From contig USLU01000030.1 of the NCBI GenBank assembly GCA_900555635.1, forward strand, positions 1-59,851: a stretch of DNA of 59,851 bases, given 5' to 3'. Positions 34,189-45,217 of the stretch are shown in pieces. The DNA is from an uncultured Bacteroides sp. (lineage in GTDB: Bacteria; Bacteroidota; Bacteroidia; Bacteroidales; Bacteroidaceae). The notes below the pieces were generated by a model. The model saw only the letters and a list, made by a program, of their open reading frames with translations. It made no database searches and was not told the DNA's origin. A program made the position numbers and the translations under genes. Numbering within the stretch: the first letter of the stretch is position 1; each line of letters opens with the position of its first letter.

Positions 34189-36048
34189 ATGCTAATTACT
34201 TTAATCATTCTTGTTCTATCTGCTGTGTTTTTTGTGTCTGGCAAATTCCGTTCGGACATCATAGCCTTGTGTGCTTTAATTGGTTTATTAATTTTCCAGA
34301 TACTTACTCCGGAAGAGGCTTTGTCGGGTTTCTCCAATTCGGTAGTTATAATGATGGTGGGGTTGTTTGTCGTTGGAGGCGCTATCTTCCAAACAGGATT
34401 GGCAAAGATGATAAGTTCCCGTATTCTGAAATTGGCGGGTAAAAGTGAGTTGAGGCTATTCCTGCTTGTCATGCTGGTTACCTCGGCTATCGGAGCATTC
34501 GTCAGTAACACGGGAACGGTGGCTTTAATGCTTCCTATCGTAGTAAGTTTGGCGGTGAGTGCCGGAATGAATGCAGGAAGACTGTTGATGCCTTTGGCTT
34601 TTGCCAGTAGCATGGGTGGCATGATGACGCTCATCGGTACTCCCCCGAATTTGGTTATCCAGAATGTATTGACAGGAGCAGGATTCAAACCTTTGTCTTT
34701 CTTCTCCTTCTTACCGGTGGGTATTATTTGTGTTGTGGCAGGCACATTGGTCTTACTGCCTTTGACGAAGTGGTTCCTTTCTAAAAAGGGGAAGAAGGAT
34801 GATGGTGATTTGTCCGGTAAGTCTTTGGATCAATTGGTGAAGGAATATGGATTATCCAGTAATTTATTCCGTTTGCGTGCCGGTAGCGACTCGCTGCTGA
34901 TAGGGAAGACGATGATAGAGTTGGATGTGCGCCGTAAATATGGATTGAACATCTTGGAAGTACGTCGTGGTGAAGCTTCGCAGCATAAATTCCTGAAAAC
35001 GGTTACTCAGAAGTTGGCATCTCCCGATACTACGGTTTGGGTAGGAGATGTGCTATACATTACGGGGGATGTATCCAGTGTAAACCGTTTTGCCCAAGAT
35101 TTCCGGATAGAGATGTTAGACGGGCATACTACGGAAGAAGCGGCCAAAGTGGATAAGTCTCTTGATTTCTATGATATCGGTATTGCTGAGATTGTATTGA
35201 TGCCTTCATCGGGTATTATCAACCAGACGGTAAAGGAAGCAGGCTTCAGAGATAAATTTAATGTAAATGTACTGGGTATCCGTCGTAAGAAAGAATATAT
35301 CTTGCACGATTTAGGCAGTGTAAACATGCATAGTGGTGATGTACTGTTGGTGCAAGGGACATGGCAGGACATCGCACGATTAAGTAAAGAAGATACTGAC
35401 TGGGTAGTATTGGGGCAACCTTTGAATGAAGCTGCCAAGGTGACGTTGGATTACAAAGCTCCGGTAGCAGCAGCTATCATGGTGCTGATGGTGGTTATGA
35501 TGGTATTCGATTTTATTCCTGTAGCCCCTGTGACAGCTGTAATGATTGCCGGTTTATTGATGGTGTTGACGGGGTGTTTCCGAAATGTGGAAGCCGCCTA
35601 TAAGACCATAAACTGGGAAACCATTGTGCTTTTTGCCGGAATGCTGCCTATGTCGTTGGCACTTGAGAAAACCGGTGCTTCGGGTTATATCTCCAATACG
35701 CTGGTAAGTGGATTAGGCAGTTATGGTCCTATTGTACTGATGGCTGGTATTTACTTTACTACTTCTTTGATGACAATGTTTATCAGTAATACAGTGACAG
35801 CTGTGCTGATGGCTCCCATTGCCCTTCAGAGTGCCGTACAGATAGGAGTGAGTCCGGTTCCATTCTTGTTTGCAGTAACAGTGGCGGCAAGTATGTGTTT
35901 TGCTTCTCCATTCTCTACTCCTCCCAATGCGTTAGTGATGCCCGCAGGACAATATACTTTTATGGATTATATAAAGGTGGGACTTCCGTTGCAAATTATT
36001 ATGGGGGTGGTAATGATATTTGCGTTACCACTGCTGTTTCCGTTTTAA
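34189..36048 (+). CDS. SLC13/DASS-type anion transporter with RCK_C (TrkA_C) domains
   Basis: The ATG at 34189 gives 619 residues; the in-frame TTG at 34156 is less likely. Two membrane halves flank a cytosolic middle (about 215-390) that holds two TrkA_C-like domains (L-I-G-K-T-M-I-E-L-D-V-R-R-K-Y-G and I-I-N-Q-T-V-K-E-A-G-F-R). Pore-type motifs are S-N-T-G-T-V-A-L-M-L-P with G-T-P-P-N in the first half, and S-N-T-V-T-A-V-L with S-T-P-P-N-A in the second. Members carry dicarboxylates, sulfate or similar anions with sodium. The substrate is unknown. The gene is divergent from the AraC regulator. Confidence 0.9.
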   Translation: MLITLIILVLSAVFFVSGKFRSDIIALCALIGLLIFQILTPEEALSGFSNSVVIMMVGLFVVGGAIFQTGLAKMISSRILKLAGKSELRLFLLVMLVTSAIGAFVSNTGTVALMLPIVVSLAVSAGMNAGRLLMPLAFASSMGGMMTLIGTPPNLVIQNVLTGAGFKPLSFFSFLPVGIICVVAGTLVLLPLTKWFLSKKGKKDDGDLSGKSLDQLVKEYGLSSNLFRLRAGSDSLLIGKTMIELDVRRKYGLNILEVRRGEASQHKFLKTVTQKLASPDTTVWVGDVLYITGDVSSVNRFAQDFRIEMLDGHTTEEAAKVDKSLDFYDIGIAEIVLMPSSGIINQTVKEAGFRDKFNVNVLGIRRKKEYILHDLGSVNMHSGDVLLVQGTWQDIARLSKEDTDWVVLGQPLNEAAKVTLDYKAPVAAAIMVLMVVMMVFDFIPVAPVTAVMIAGLLMVLTGCFRNVEAAYKTINWETIVLFAGMLPMSLALEKTGASGYISNTLVSGLGSYGPIVLMAGIYFTTSLMTMFISNTVTAVLMAPIALQSAVQIGVSPVPFLFAVTVAASMCFASPFSTPPNALVMPAGQYTFMDYIKVGLPLQIIMGVVMIFALPLLFPF

Positions 36049-36161
36049 ATCGGCTTGATTGTTTTTTCTTTTAGCAAAGAAATGGAAGAGAGGAGAAAAA
36101 ATAAAGATATTGATTGAGTGTAAAGAAAGTGTTGTACGTATTTAAAGGAAAACACTAACCC

Positions 36162-38897
36162 ATGAAAAAGATACTTTTACTCATTGCAATCTTCATTTGT
36201 TCACTGCTTCAAGCCCAGGTGAATACACTTACTATGCAGCTTCCCCAAGGGCATCCGCGTTATCTGACCGATACTGGCGGGAAGAAAGAAACTTTGAAAC
36301 TGATCAAGAATGAAGCTTGGGCAAAGGACGTTTACCGAAAACTAAAGGAGAGAACCGACGTATATATTCGCTTGACGGATGCACAACCGGACTGGCTACT
36401 CTCGCGTCTGGCCATGTATTGGAAGTCACATGCTACGGATGTATATATAAAAGGTGAAAGTTTCGACCATACCGGTGGTAAGAAAGCTCCCGTACCTACC
36501 GTGCGTTATACGGGTACGCGTGGTACTTTTGCTACTCACGGTCGTCCAAAATTAGAAGACGTTATACCTTATGACGATCAGGATGGAAACGTAACTTTCT
36601 GCAACAACGCTCTGCCCGGGAAACCCATGGAAAGCGTACATCCGGCGAAGACCGGACGTAATATAGAAAGTTTGAACCGTGAAATCATAGGCATTGCCCG
36701 TGACGCGGCTTTCCTCTACTGGCTTACGGATGAAAAGAAGTATGCGGTGTTGGCGACCGGTGTATTCGATACTTACATGCAAGGAATCTATTATCGCAAC
36801 GTGCCCATTGACTTGAATCACGGACATCAGCAGACATTAGTGGGTATGAGTTCCTTTGAAGTAATCCACGAAGATATCCTCCACGATCTTGTTCCTCTTT
36901 ATGATTTCCTATACGGTTATCTAAATAGCTATTATGCAGATAAGCTGCCTATCTACGCCGGAGCATTCAAGAAATGGGCGGACAATATTATAGACAACGG
37001 TGTTCCACATAACAACTGGAACTTGATGCAAGCCCGTTATGTGATGGATATCGGCATGATATTGGAAGACAATAAACACTATCCCGACGGTAAAGGGCGT
37101 GAGTATTATATAGACTATGTACTCAACCGTTCCAGTATTCGCCAGTGGAGCCTGAAGAAACTGGCGGACTATGGGTATGACTCCAATACAGGTATCTGGG
37201 CCGAATGTCCCGGCTATAGTAGTGTGGTGTTGAATGACTATGCTAACTTCACCAATCTTTTCGACCGCAATCTGGGTTTTGACCTTACGAAAGAGCTGCC
37301 GGTCATTCCGAAGGCCGTAGCTGCCACTCCTCAACATCTATTTCCTAACCGGATGATTTGTGGCTTCGGTGATACCCACCCCGGTTATCTGAGTACGAAT
37401 CCCATTATACGCATGATAGAGAATGCCCAAGTCAATGGTAAGAAAGAGCAGGAAGATTATTTCACCGCTCTACTGAAGTGCATTAACCCGGAGGTTGGTA
37501 AAGTAGAAGAGAAGCCTGCCCGTGTTTCCATCAACTCCTTTTTCGATGATAAGCCGTTGGTTCTGAATCCTAAGATACAAGCCGGTAAGATAGAGGAATA
37601 TGTTTCTCCTCTGTTTTATGCTCCTAACGTCTCTTGGCTGATACAGCGCAATGGTATGCATCCTCGCCATAGTTTGATGATATCAATGAATGGCAGTGAA
37701 GGAAATCACATGCATGCCAATGGCATTTCTATGGAACTTTATGGAAAGGGCTATGTACTTGGTCCCGATGCCGGAATCGGACTGTATTTATATAGTGGTC
37801 TTGATTATGCAGAATATTATTCCCAATTTCCCAGCCATAACACGGTATGTGTAGACGGAATTTCCAGTTATCCGGTCATGAAGAGTAACCATGCTTTCCG
37901 CATGAATTCCTGTTTTCCTGCACCGTCGGCAAAGAAAGGTGAGTTTTATCCTATTACTTATAGCGAAGTCTACTTCCGTGAACCCGAAAGTTGTGCTGAC
38001 CAAACACGTTTGATGGGAATTGTCACTACAAGTCCCGAAACAGGTTATTACATTGATATTTTCCGTAGTCGCAAAGCCGAAGGAGGCGATAAAATGCACG
38101 ATTACTTCTATCATAACTTGGGGCAGACACTTTCCTTGACCGGTGCGGATGGCTCTGATTTGGGGTTGCAACCTACTGAAGAACTCTCTTTTGCGGGCGC
38201 TCATTTGTATGCTTATTCTTATATATATGATAAGAAAGTTTCAGAGACAGCTAAAGATGTAAAAGCAACTTTCAAGATAGCGATGAAAGACGACGATGAT
38301 ATCTCAATGAATCTTTGGATGAAAGGAGAGGCAGACCGGAAAGTATTTACTGCACTGTCGCCTATGACCGAAGGTTACTCACGTACGCCCGGTATGCCAT
38401 ACGATATCAAGTCACAACCTACGCAGACCTTCATTGCCCGTCAACAAGGAGAGGCGTGGAATCGTCCGTTTGTGGCAGTTTACGAACCTTCATCCGTCAA
38501 GGAGCCGGGCACTATTCTTTCTGTGGATTATCCCGTGGTGAATTGTGAGGAGGAGGGTAGCCATGTAGGTATAGAAGTAAAGCAGAAAAATGGACGTATC
38601 GATCATATCTTGTCGTCAGACCATGCAGGGCATGTTTGTACCATGGGAGCGATGAAAGCCGCCGCTACTTATGCACTTTGGGGTGAAAATCAACAGGCCC
38701 ATCCTGTCTTATTTTTAGGAAATGGCACATTGTTGCAAACTCCCGTGGCAACTATCAGTTCTAGCGTTCCCGTTAATGTACTTTTAGAGCAAAAAGAAGA
38801 CGGCTGGTATTACACAACCTCGGGTGACTGTTCTATTTTCATAAATGGGAAAGAATATAGAGTAACAAGTAAAAATAGAGGAAGACTATCTATTTGA
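36162..38897 (+). CDS. Heparinase II/III-like protein, putative polysaccharide lyase
   Basis: This 911-residue secreted protein has a signal peptide ending L-Q-A-Q. The N-terminal alpha/alpha toroid (about 40-420) contains the N-N-W-N-L-M-Q-A-R segment. The C-terminal beta-sandwich has the heparinase II/III signature around N-H-M-H-A-N-G-I-S-M-E-L-Y-G-K-G. Such proteins are lyases acting on uronic-acid glycans such as alginate, heparin-like or glucuronan chains, usually through His/Tyr/Asn residues. I cannot assign a PL family. It is paralogous to the frameshifted gene at 42196-44852. The propeller-AraC regulator gene follows it. Confidence 0.8.
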   Translation: MKKILLLIAIFICSLLQAQVNTLTMQLPQGHPRYLTDTGGKKETLKLIKNEAWAKDVYRKLKERTDVYIRLTDAQPDWLLSRLAMYWKSHATDVYIKGESFDHTGGKKAPVPTVRYTGTRGTFATHGRPKLEDVIPYDDQDGNVTFCNNALPGKPMESVHPAKTGRNIESLNREIIGIARDAAFLYWLTDEKKYAVLATGVFDTYMQGIYYRNVPIDLNHGHQQTLVGMSSFEVIHEDILHDLVPLYDFLYGYLNSYYADKLPIYAGAFKKWADNIIDNGVPHNNWNLMQARYVMDIGMILEDNKHYPDGKGREYYIDYVLNRSSIRQWSLKKLADYGYDSNTGIWAECPGYSSVVLNDYANFTNLFDRNLGFDLTKELPVIPKAVAATPQHLFPNRMICGFGDTHPGYLSTNPIIRMIENAQVNGKKEQEDYFTALLKCINPEVGKVEEKPARVSINSFFDDKPLVLNPKIQAGKIEEYVSPLFYAPNVSWLIQRNGMHPRHSLMISMNGSEGNHMHANGISMELYGKGYVLGPDAGIGLYLYSGLDYAEYYSQFPSHNTVCVDGISSYPVMKSNHAFRMNSCFPAPSAKKGEFYPITYSEVYFREPESCADQTRLMGIVTTSPETGYYIDIFRSRKAEGGDKMHDYFYHNLGQTLSLTGADGSDLGLQPTEELSFAGAHLYAYSYIYDKKVSETAKDVKATFKIAMKDDDDISMNLWMKGEADRKVFTALSPMTEGYSRTPGMPYDIKSQPTQTFIARQQGEAWNRPFVAVYEPSSVKEPGTILSVDYPVVNCEEEGSHVGIEVKQKNGRIDHILSSDHAGHVCTMGAMKAAATYALWGENQQAHPVLFLGNGTLLQTPVATISSSVPVNVLLEQKEDGWYYTTSGDCSIFINGKEYRVTSKNRGRLSI

Positions 38898-38907
38898 TGA
38901 ATTAATG

Positions 38908-38915
38908 TATTTTTG
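38908..38915 (+). promoter_or_regulatory. Candidate -7 box for the propeller-AraC regulator
   Basis: TATTTTTG matches TAnnTTTG. Transcription from it would start near 38922, downstream of the TTG at 38905, and so supports the ATG at 38995 as start codon. Confidence 0.35.
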
Positions 38916-38994
38916 CTTTTTTCTTTTTGTAGTAAGAATACCATGGGATTTTTCATTATATTTGTTGCGCTTGATTAGAGAAGACACTAATTTG

Positions 38995-41793
38995 ATGAAA
39001 AACATTCAAAGATACATATTTATCCTCCTTTTGTTATTGACAAATCTATCAGTTTATGCCGATTCGTATGCTTTTCGGGGCTTATCTGTATCGGATGGAC
39101 TTTCTGATTTATTGGTAAATGTCATTTATAAGGATGCCGATGGATACGTATGGTTGGGAACTGGTAGTTCGCTCGAACGTTTTGATGGAGTTCATATCAA
39201 ACACTATCAGATATCCGGCACTAATGAAAAACTAAAACGGATAAACGCCATTACCGGAATGTCAGATGGACAGATATGGATGGGTAATGGTATGGGATTA
39301 TGGCGTTTGAGTAAAGGACAAGATACGCTGGTACGTATCGTTCCCGAGAAAATCGATTGTCAGGTATATTCACTCTTGTCAGAAGATGAAACTCTATACA
39401 TCGGTAGTGAAAAAGGACTGTTTATCCATAAAGGAGGTAAACTGGAACAAGTGCTTTTAGATAAAAATACATTTTCCGTAGCCAATACAATTACCGGTAT
39501 CTGTAAAGGAGAAGATAATTTGCTTTGGCTCGTCACCGGTAACGGACTCTATTCCTTGCATCTGCCTGACGGGAAAATAAGCACTTACCATAATATAAAA
39601 GAGGATAAGCATATTTGCGCCTTTAATCATATAGCCAAGATTGGTACAATGCTATATCTTGGTACTATGGAGCAAGGTATTATCTCCTTCGATACTCGCA
39701 CATCTCAATTTAATCCTTATGTGGATGTCGGTTGTAATGTCATTTCGTCACTATCTACCGACGGAAAGAATATTCTTTACGTAGGTACTGACGGGAATGG
39801 GGTTCATTTTATTGCAGTTGACCAAAAGAAAGTGGTTCGTTCTTTCCGTCACGAAACCGGTAGTGATGACGGATTGCGTTCCAATTCAGTCTATTCGTTA
39901 TTGGTAGATCGTGAGGGGATTATGTGGGTAGGCTTTTACCAATATGGACTCGATTATACATTGTATCAGAATGAACTGTTCACTACCTATGCTTTCCCTC
40001 CTTTCTTTGATTCGAAGGATGTGCCTATCCGTGCTATCAGTATCCGTAAGAACGAGAAGTTGATAGGTTCACGCGACGGGTTGTTTTATATTGATGAACA
40101 GAAGCATCGTTTCAAAAGTTTCAAGGCTCCGCAGATGCGTTCGAGCATGGTGTTTTGCACCCGTTATTATCAAGACGAATATTATATCGGAACATACGGT
40201 GGAGGTATGTATGTTTTGAATCCTGTCACGCTCACTTTACGTGACTTTGCTCCCGACCTGCCTATACCCTTTCAGAAAGGGCACGTCTTCTCCATCACTG
40301 AAGATGCAAACGGGCAATTATGGATAGGAACCTCTGCCGGTGTATATTGCTATAAAGATGGTAAGCAGATAGCTTTTTATAATAGTGCCAACTCTAAACT
40401 ACCCGAAGGCAATGTATATGAAATCCACTTCGACTCGACAGGTAAGGGCTGGGTATGCACAGAAAATGGTATGTGCATCTGGGATCCTTCTTCCTCCAAA
40501 CTCCGAACAGACATCTTTCCCGAAGGCTTTATCCACAAAGAAAAGATTCGTGTGATTTACGAAGACTCCCGACATACACTGTACTTCTTCCCAGACAAAG
40601 GTTCTTTGTTTGTATCAGACTTATCACTCAGCAGTTTTCATTATCTGCACCCGGGTACTCCTTTAGAGGGACGTGACGGTCTGTTTATTATAGAAGACAA
40701 AGAAAACTGGCTTTGGATGGGAACCAGCAATGGTTTGTTCCGCTATGATAAGAAAGATAACTTTGTACCTTACAATTTTGTGGACGGTATACCCAGTTCT
40801 ACTTTTACTCTTTGTCCGCCGGTGTATGATGGGGCAGGAGGCTTTTGGTTTGGCAATACAAAAGGTCTTCTTTATCTCGATGCTACCCGCATGAATAGAG
40901 AAAACAAAAGTTTCTATCCTATGATGATTACTGATGTTTATGTAAACGGCAAGCCTTCTGTAAATCCTATCACCCGCCAGTCTGACGGCGGATCGGAAAT
41001 ATCTTTGGAGGCTTCACAGAAGAATATCACCTTCTGCTTTTCCGACTTCTCCTATACTTCCCCAAACTACATGTCTTATGAATATCAGTTGGAGGGTGAA
41101 GATGCCAACTGGATAGCCATGACCGGAAATTCCGATGTGACTTATTATAATCTTTCTTCCGGTACGTATACTTTTAAAGTAAGGTTAATGGGTAAGCCGG
41201 AAACGGAAACGAAGCTAACGGTGAGAATAGCTTCCGACTTTGTAGTGTGGATTGGTTTGGGTATCATTATAGTCTTGCTATTAAGTAGCGTTACCTTCTA
41301 TTTCATGCGAAATAGAAAAAATAGCCGTAAAGCAGAGAAACAACAAGTCAAGGAAATTCCACTTGAAGTGCCTGAAATAGAAAAACATGTTGCTCCTGTT
41401 TTAGAAGAGAAGTATAAGACAATCAAAGTTAGCCCCGAAGAGTGCAAGCATTTGGTAGAGCAATTGGAATTCTTCATGAAAGAGAAGAAATCTTATACAA
41501 ATCCCGATTTGAAAATAGCTGATTTGGCTACTATGCTCAATACTACAGCCCATACTTTATCTTATCTCTTCAATCAATACCTTAATCGGAACTACTATGA
41601 TTATGTTAATGACTACCGTATTGCCGAGTTCAAACGCCTCGTCGAGAAAGACGAATATGCAAAATATACCCTAAGTGCACTTGCTGAACTATGTGGTTTT
41701 AGTTCCCGTGCTTCCTTCTTCCGCTATTTTAAGAAAGCCACCGGTATTACTCCTAATGAGTATGTACGTAGCATAGGAAAGAATAATGAATAG
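38995..41793 (+). CDS. Membrane propeller sensor fused to AraC DNA-binding domain, without kinase
   Basis: With ATG 38995 the protein has 932 residues and a good signal peptide (M-K-N-I-Q-R and on, ending V-Y-A-D). About eight or more propeller repeats follow (W-L-G-T-G, W-M-G-N-G, W-I-G-T-S, W-M-G-T-S-N-G-L-F), then a Y_Y_Y domain (Y-E-Y-Q-L-E-G-E-D-A-N-W). One membrane segment lies near 749-771 and a C-terminal AraC helix-turn-helix at about 815-932. Classical hybrid two-component PUL regulators have a histidine kinase and receiver between the membrane segment and the helix-turn-helix; here only a linker of about 45 residues remains. It may bind DNA while anchored in the membrane. It lies between the two lyase genes and probably controls them. 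Confidence 0.88.
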   Translation: MKNIQRYIFILLLLLTNLSVYADSYAFRGLSVSDGLSDLLVNVIYKDADGYVWLGTGSSLERFDGVHIKHYQISGTNEKLKRINAITGMSDGQIWMGNGMGLWRLSKGQDTLVRIVPEKIDCQVYSLLSEDETLYIGSEKGLFIHKGGKLEQVLLDKNTFSVANTITGICKGEDNLLWLVTGNGLYSLHLPDGKISTYHNIKEDKHICAFNHIAKIGTMLYLGTMEQGIISFDTRTSQFNPYVDVGCNVISSLSTDGKNILYVGTDGNGVHFIAVDQKKVVRSFRHETGSDDGLRSNSVYSLLVDREGIMWVGFYQYGLDYTLYQNELFTTYAFPPFFDSKDVPIRAISIRKNEKLIGSRDGLFYIDEQKHRFKSFKAPQMRSSMVFCTRYYQDEYYIGTYGGGMYVLNPVTLTLRDFAPDLPIPFQKGHVFSITEDANGQLWIGTSAGVYCYKDGKQIAFYNSANSKLPEGNVYEIHFDSTGKGWVCTENGMCIWDPSSSKLRTDIFPEGFIHKEKIRVIYEDSRHTLYFFPDKGSLFVSDLSLSSFHYLHPGTPLEGRDGLFIIEDKENWLWMGTSNGLFRYDKKDNFVPYNFVDGIPSSTFTLCPPVYDGAGGFWFGNTKGLLYLDATRMNRENKSFYPMMITDVYVNGKPSVNPITRQSDGGSEISLEASQKNITFCFSDFSYTSPNYMSYEYQLEGEDANWIAMTGNSDVTYYNLSSGTYTFKVRLMGKPETETKLTVRIASDFVVWIGLGIIIVLLLSSVTFYFMRNRKNSRKAEKQQVKEIPLEVPEIEKHVAPVLEEKYKTIKVSPEECKHLVEQLEFFMKEKKSYTNPDLKIADLATMLNTTAHTLSYLFNQYLNRNYYDYVNDYRIAEFKRLVEKDEYAKYTLSALAELCGFSSRASFFRYFKKATGITPNEYVRSIGKNNE

Positions 41794-42195
41794 TTTCGGA
41801 TGTAGTTTTATGTCCTTGACCTCAGAACGAGTGACTTTATACCAAAGTTGACGAGACGAATGTAATACTAGCTAATTGGCATTATGATGTGTGTTGTCGT
41901 GATTTTGTGTTATAATGATGCGATACCTTGCTATTCCTTTGTTGCTTACGGAAATTTACTTTGATATTTTCTACCACATGGAGTATGAGTTGGAAATAAC
42001 ATATTCTAAGGAGATTGAATATACAAAATGAAATTAGAAGTAGGTGCGTATAGGTATTCTGCTGAATTTAGTCAAGAAAGCAGCAGTGAAAGGTCGATTT
42101 ATATGATATTCTTTTGAGTAATTACCACACTTGAAACGTATTCTCATAAAAAGATCGAAGTAAGATATATTTAGCACTATAATAATAAAAATAGT
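41794..42195 (+). other. Intergenic stretch of 402 bases with no recognised feature
   Basis: I found no credible gene, terminator with T-tract or full promoter here. The sequence is AT-rich. The 79-residue minus-strand open frame at 42034-42273 overlaps the start of the next lyase gene and has no recognisable features. Confidence 0.5.
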
Positions 42196-44852
42196 ATGAA
42201 GAGACAATTTGTAATTTTTTTGATGACTTTTGTGTTTATAGGGGAAACTCTTATGGCGCAAAGTATTCATCATCCTCGTATCTATGTGTCCGATTCGGAC
42301 AGGGCAACCGTAAAAGAGAAAATTTCAAATCAGATTTGGGCAAAGGAGGCTTTAGAACGTTTAAGGCAGAAAATAGATCCTTATGTGAAACGTCATCAAT
42401 CTGAACCGGAATGGATTGTTTCACGGCTTGCAATGTATTGGAAAGAGGGAGAGAGGTATACACAATGTTATTTAAAAAAGCAGGCATGGGATTATGGAGA
42501 AGGAAATGCACCGGTGCCCACTGTTCGTATGCCCGGAATGCGTACTTGGAATAAATATTATAATGTTCCTTTAGAAGAGCGTCTTCCCTATAATGAAACG
42601 GGAGATATGTGGGGAGTTAACCGTACCGACCCGTCTGCTCCCAGGGTCTTGATTCCATACAAGGAAACCGGGCACATGATACGCTCCAATAATGTAGAGA
42701 TTCTTACATTGGCAGAAGAAGCTTCTTTTTTATACTGGCTGACGGAAGAAGAAAAATATGCTTGCTTTGCAACGGACATTTTCAATGCTTGGTTGTTGGG
42801 GACTTATTACATGAATCCTATATTAGATCCCGAGCAGTCATCTAATGGAAAAGGAGGATATGAGCCGGGAGGAATCTGCGGTTACTATGATTATGAGCAA
42901 ATTCATGATGACTTAGCTATGCATGCTGCTATGATTTACGATTTTACATACGATTATTTACTATCCCATCCAAATACTCATCTTAAGTCGATAGGAAAAG
43001 ATATGACTGAAGTTGCCGGGATTGTTTTCAAACGTTTTATTGATATTGGCTTTGTGCGAGGTGGAAAAAACGGAAACTGGAATGTGAACGGGTGGAATAT
43101 AATGCTGCGCCCCATACTTGCATTGGAAGAGAATGAGGCATATCCTGATGGTAAAGGACGTTCATATTATCTGCATTATTTAACCACAGAATCTACTCCA
43201 TACCATGATGCTATTCCAGATATTCTGAAAAACTATGATTCAGTAACCGGATTGTGGCCGGAATCACCCGGATATTCTTTTGGAACAGTAAGTATGTTGC
43301 TTGACTTTGCGACTTTACTGAGAAGAACCGGGATTGATATTATTGCCGATAATCCGGTTTTGCAGAAAGCAGCACTTGCCGCTTTTCCTTGGATGGATGA
43401 TAGGGCAAATATGATTGTCTTCGGAGATAGCCGAGGAGGCTCTGCCAATTTCGGAACATTCGAACATTTACTGGCATATTACCTGCAAACAGGAGATACT
43501 GAAAATGCTTCACGTGTAGCTGCTGCCCTGAACAAGGGAATTTCAACCGGTAATTATCAACGCCACTCTGGTGATTGGACAAATATTTGCACTTATGTTG
43601 CTGTTATCCCCGAAAGTGGAAAGATTGATTCGGAGCGTACATCCTATTCGCCCCATCACCGCCTTATTACCATGAAAAGTGAATCGTCGCAAGAAAATCT
43701 TATGGCGGTTTTATATGGTGGACGTAAAGGTTATCATCTCACTCCTAATGGTCTAGCTCTTCAAATCTATGGTTTTGGTTATGCGTTGGCTCCTGATGCG
43801 TCCGGATATGAATCTTATTGGAGTAAAGATCAGGTATATCATCAGTCTCCAACGGGCAGTAATACCATTTTACCTGGATATGCAGAAGGAGAAGTAACGG
43901 TTCGAGCGATGGAACCTTGTGTAAATGCCGGAAGTTTTGTAAATGTTCAGTCGCTGAATCCACATATTAATATGGCGGATTTGGAGGCAGGGGAAAAACG
44001 GAGGGTCGTAGCTATGATAAAAACTACTTCGGACAAAGGATATTATATTGATATTTTCCGTTCGAATCAGACAGACAATGATTATTTATTTCATAATGTT
44101 GGAAAATCTTTGAAGCTTAAAACCACTGCCGGTCAACAGCTTTCATTATCTCCGGTTGATAGCTTTGAAACTATTTATCATCAAGGGTATAATTGGTTTA
44201 AGAATTTACATAAGATTTCTTATAAGGATGATTTTAGGGCAACTTGGGAGATTACTTCTGATGAAAAACCTATGTCGATGCAAATGTGGATGTTAGGAGT
44301 AGATGGACGCGAACTTTATAGTGTGGAAGCTCCTTATACGACTTTGCAAAAGGGGTTGACCCCTGACAATGTGAGTATGGCACCTGCTTCTACTCCAACT
44401 TTAATTGTTCGACAAACTGACAATAATGCTTGGAATTCGCCTTTTGTTGCCGTTTTGAGCCTACGAGAGGGAGTGCTTCAGTAATAAGAGTAGAGAAATT
44501 AAGGATTGATAAGGCAATAGCTGCACTTTGTGTGGAATCGGAGTGCAAGCGTAAGGACTATATTCTTAGTACTACGTCTCCTGATGTTATTTTCTCATCC
44601 GGTAAGCACTTCGTTTTTCAAGGCACTTTTGGTCTTATAACGGAATTACCTGATGGAATAGAACAAATCTATATGGTAGATGGACAGAAAATAGAAAAGG
44701 GAAAGTATGCTATAGAATCATCGGAGCCTGTTTCTATTTCGGTTTACCGGAAAGAGGGCGAATGGCTCTATTCTTCTACCGGAAAGGCTACGGTAAAATT
44801 AGGAAAGAAAGTCTATTTGGTTGAGGCAGGATATCATCAATCTTTGAAATGA
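42196..44852 (+). pseudogene. Heparinase II/III-like protein gene split by a one-base frameshift
   Basis: The frame from 42196 has a signal peptide (ending L-M-A-Q) and follows the paralogue at 36162-38897 along its whole length, up to N-S-P-F-V-A-V. It then runs into an unrelated ending and stops at 44484. The continuation (F-E-P-T-R-G-S-A-S-V-I-R-V and on, to 44852) is in another frame. Adding one T to the T4 run at 44453-44456 restores V-A-V-F-E-P and a single product of about 886 residues, close to the 911 of the paralogue. The His-rich motif reads H-L-T-P-N here, not H-M-H-A-N, so substrate or activity may differ. It is a real mutation, a slippage site or a sequencing error. Confidence 0.8.
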
Positions 44853-44870
44853 TAACAATAAAATAATAAG

Positions 44871-44990
44871 ATGTCCGAAGGTGCAGGCGGGAAAAGGTAC
44901 TACCAAACTTATCAAGATCGTACTGATGTTCCGTGGTTGGGACTTGGAAAAGTTTGTCAGAGTTACAACATAATATACATTTTATACTAA
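44871..44990 (+). other. Short 39-codon open frame, possible gene remnant
   Basis: A frame begins ATG at 44871 and includes R-Y-Y-Q-T-Y-Q-D-R-T-D-V-P-W-L-G-L-G-K-V. Its composition is more protein-like than the surrounding AT-rich sequence. I do not recognise it. It could be the 3' remnant of a deleted gene. It ends just before the terminator at 45001. Confidence 0.3.
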
Positions 44991-45000
44991 GAAGCTATAA

Positions 45001-45055
45001 GAGTTTAATGAATTAGAGCCGGTAGGGATACTATCGGCTCTAATTCGTTAAACTC
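45001..45055 (+). terminator. Long terminator hairpin before the second SusCD locus
   Basis: A stem of about 25 bases with few mismatches (GAGTTTAA and AATTAGAGCCG at 45001-45020, paired with CGGCTCTAATT and TTAAACTC at 45036-45055) isolates the lyase genes from the sigma factor gene downstream. Confidence 0.75.
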
Positions 45056-45217
45056 TTACTATGAATAATACAGGATAGAGTCTCAAATTATTAATTGATA
45101 CTTTCTGTTGTAAATATTAAGTTGTTGGTAATTAGTGAATTGTGTGATTGTTGGTCTAAGAGAATTAGATGAGATTTGTTAGATGCAATAAAACAATGTT
45201 TTTTCAATTTTACCTTC

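Noticed and set aside
38905..41793. Classical hybrid two-component regulator
   Set aside because: Histidine kinase and receiver motifs are absent between the membrane segment and the AraC domain.
42034..42273. Minus-strand gene at the start of the second lyase gene
   Set aside because: It is opposite a coding region and has low-complexity hydrophobic sequence with no family match that I can see.
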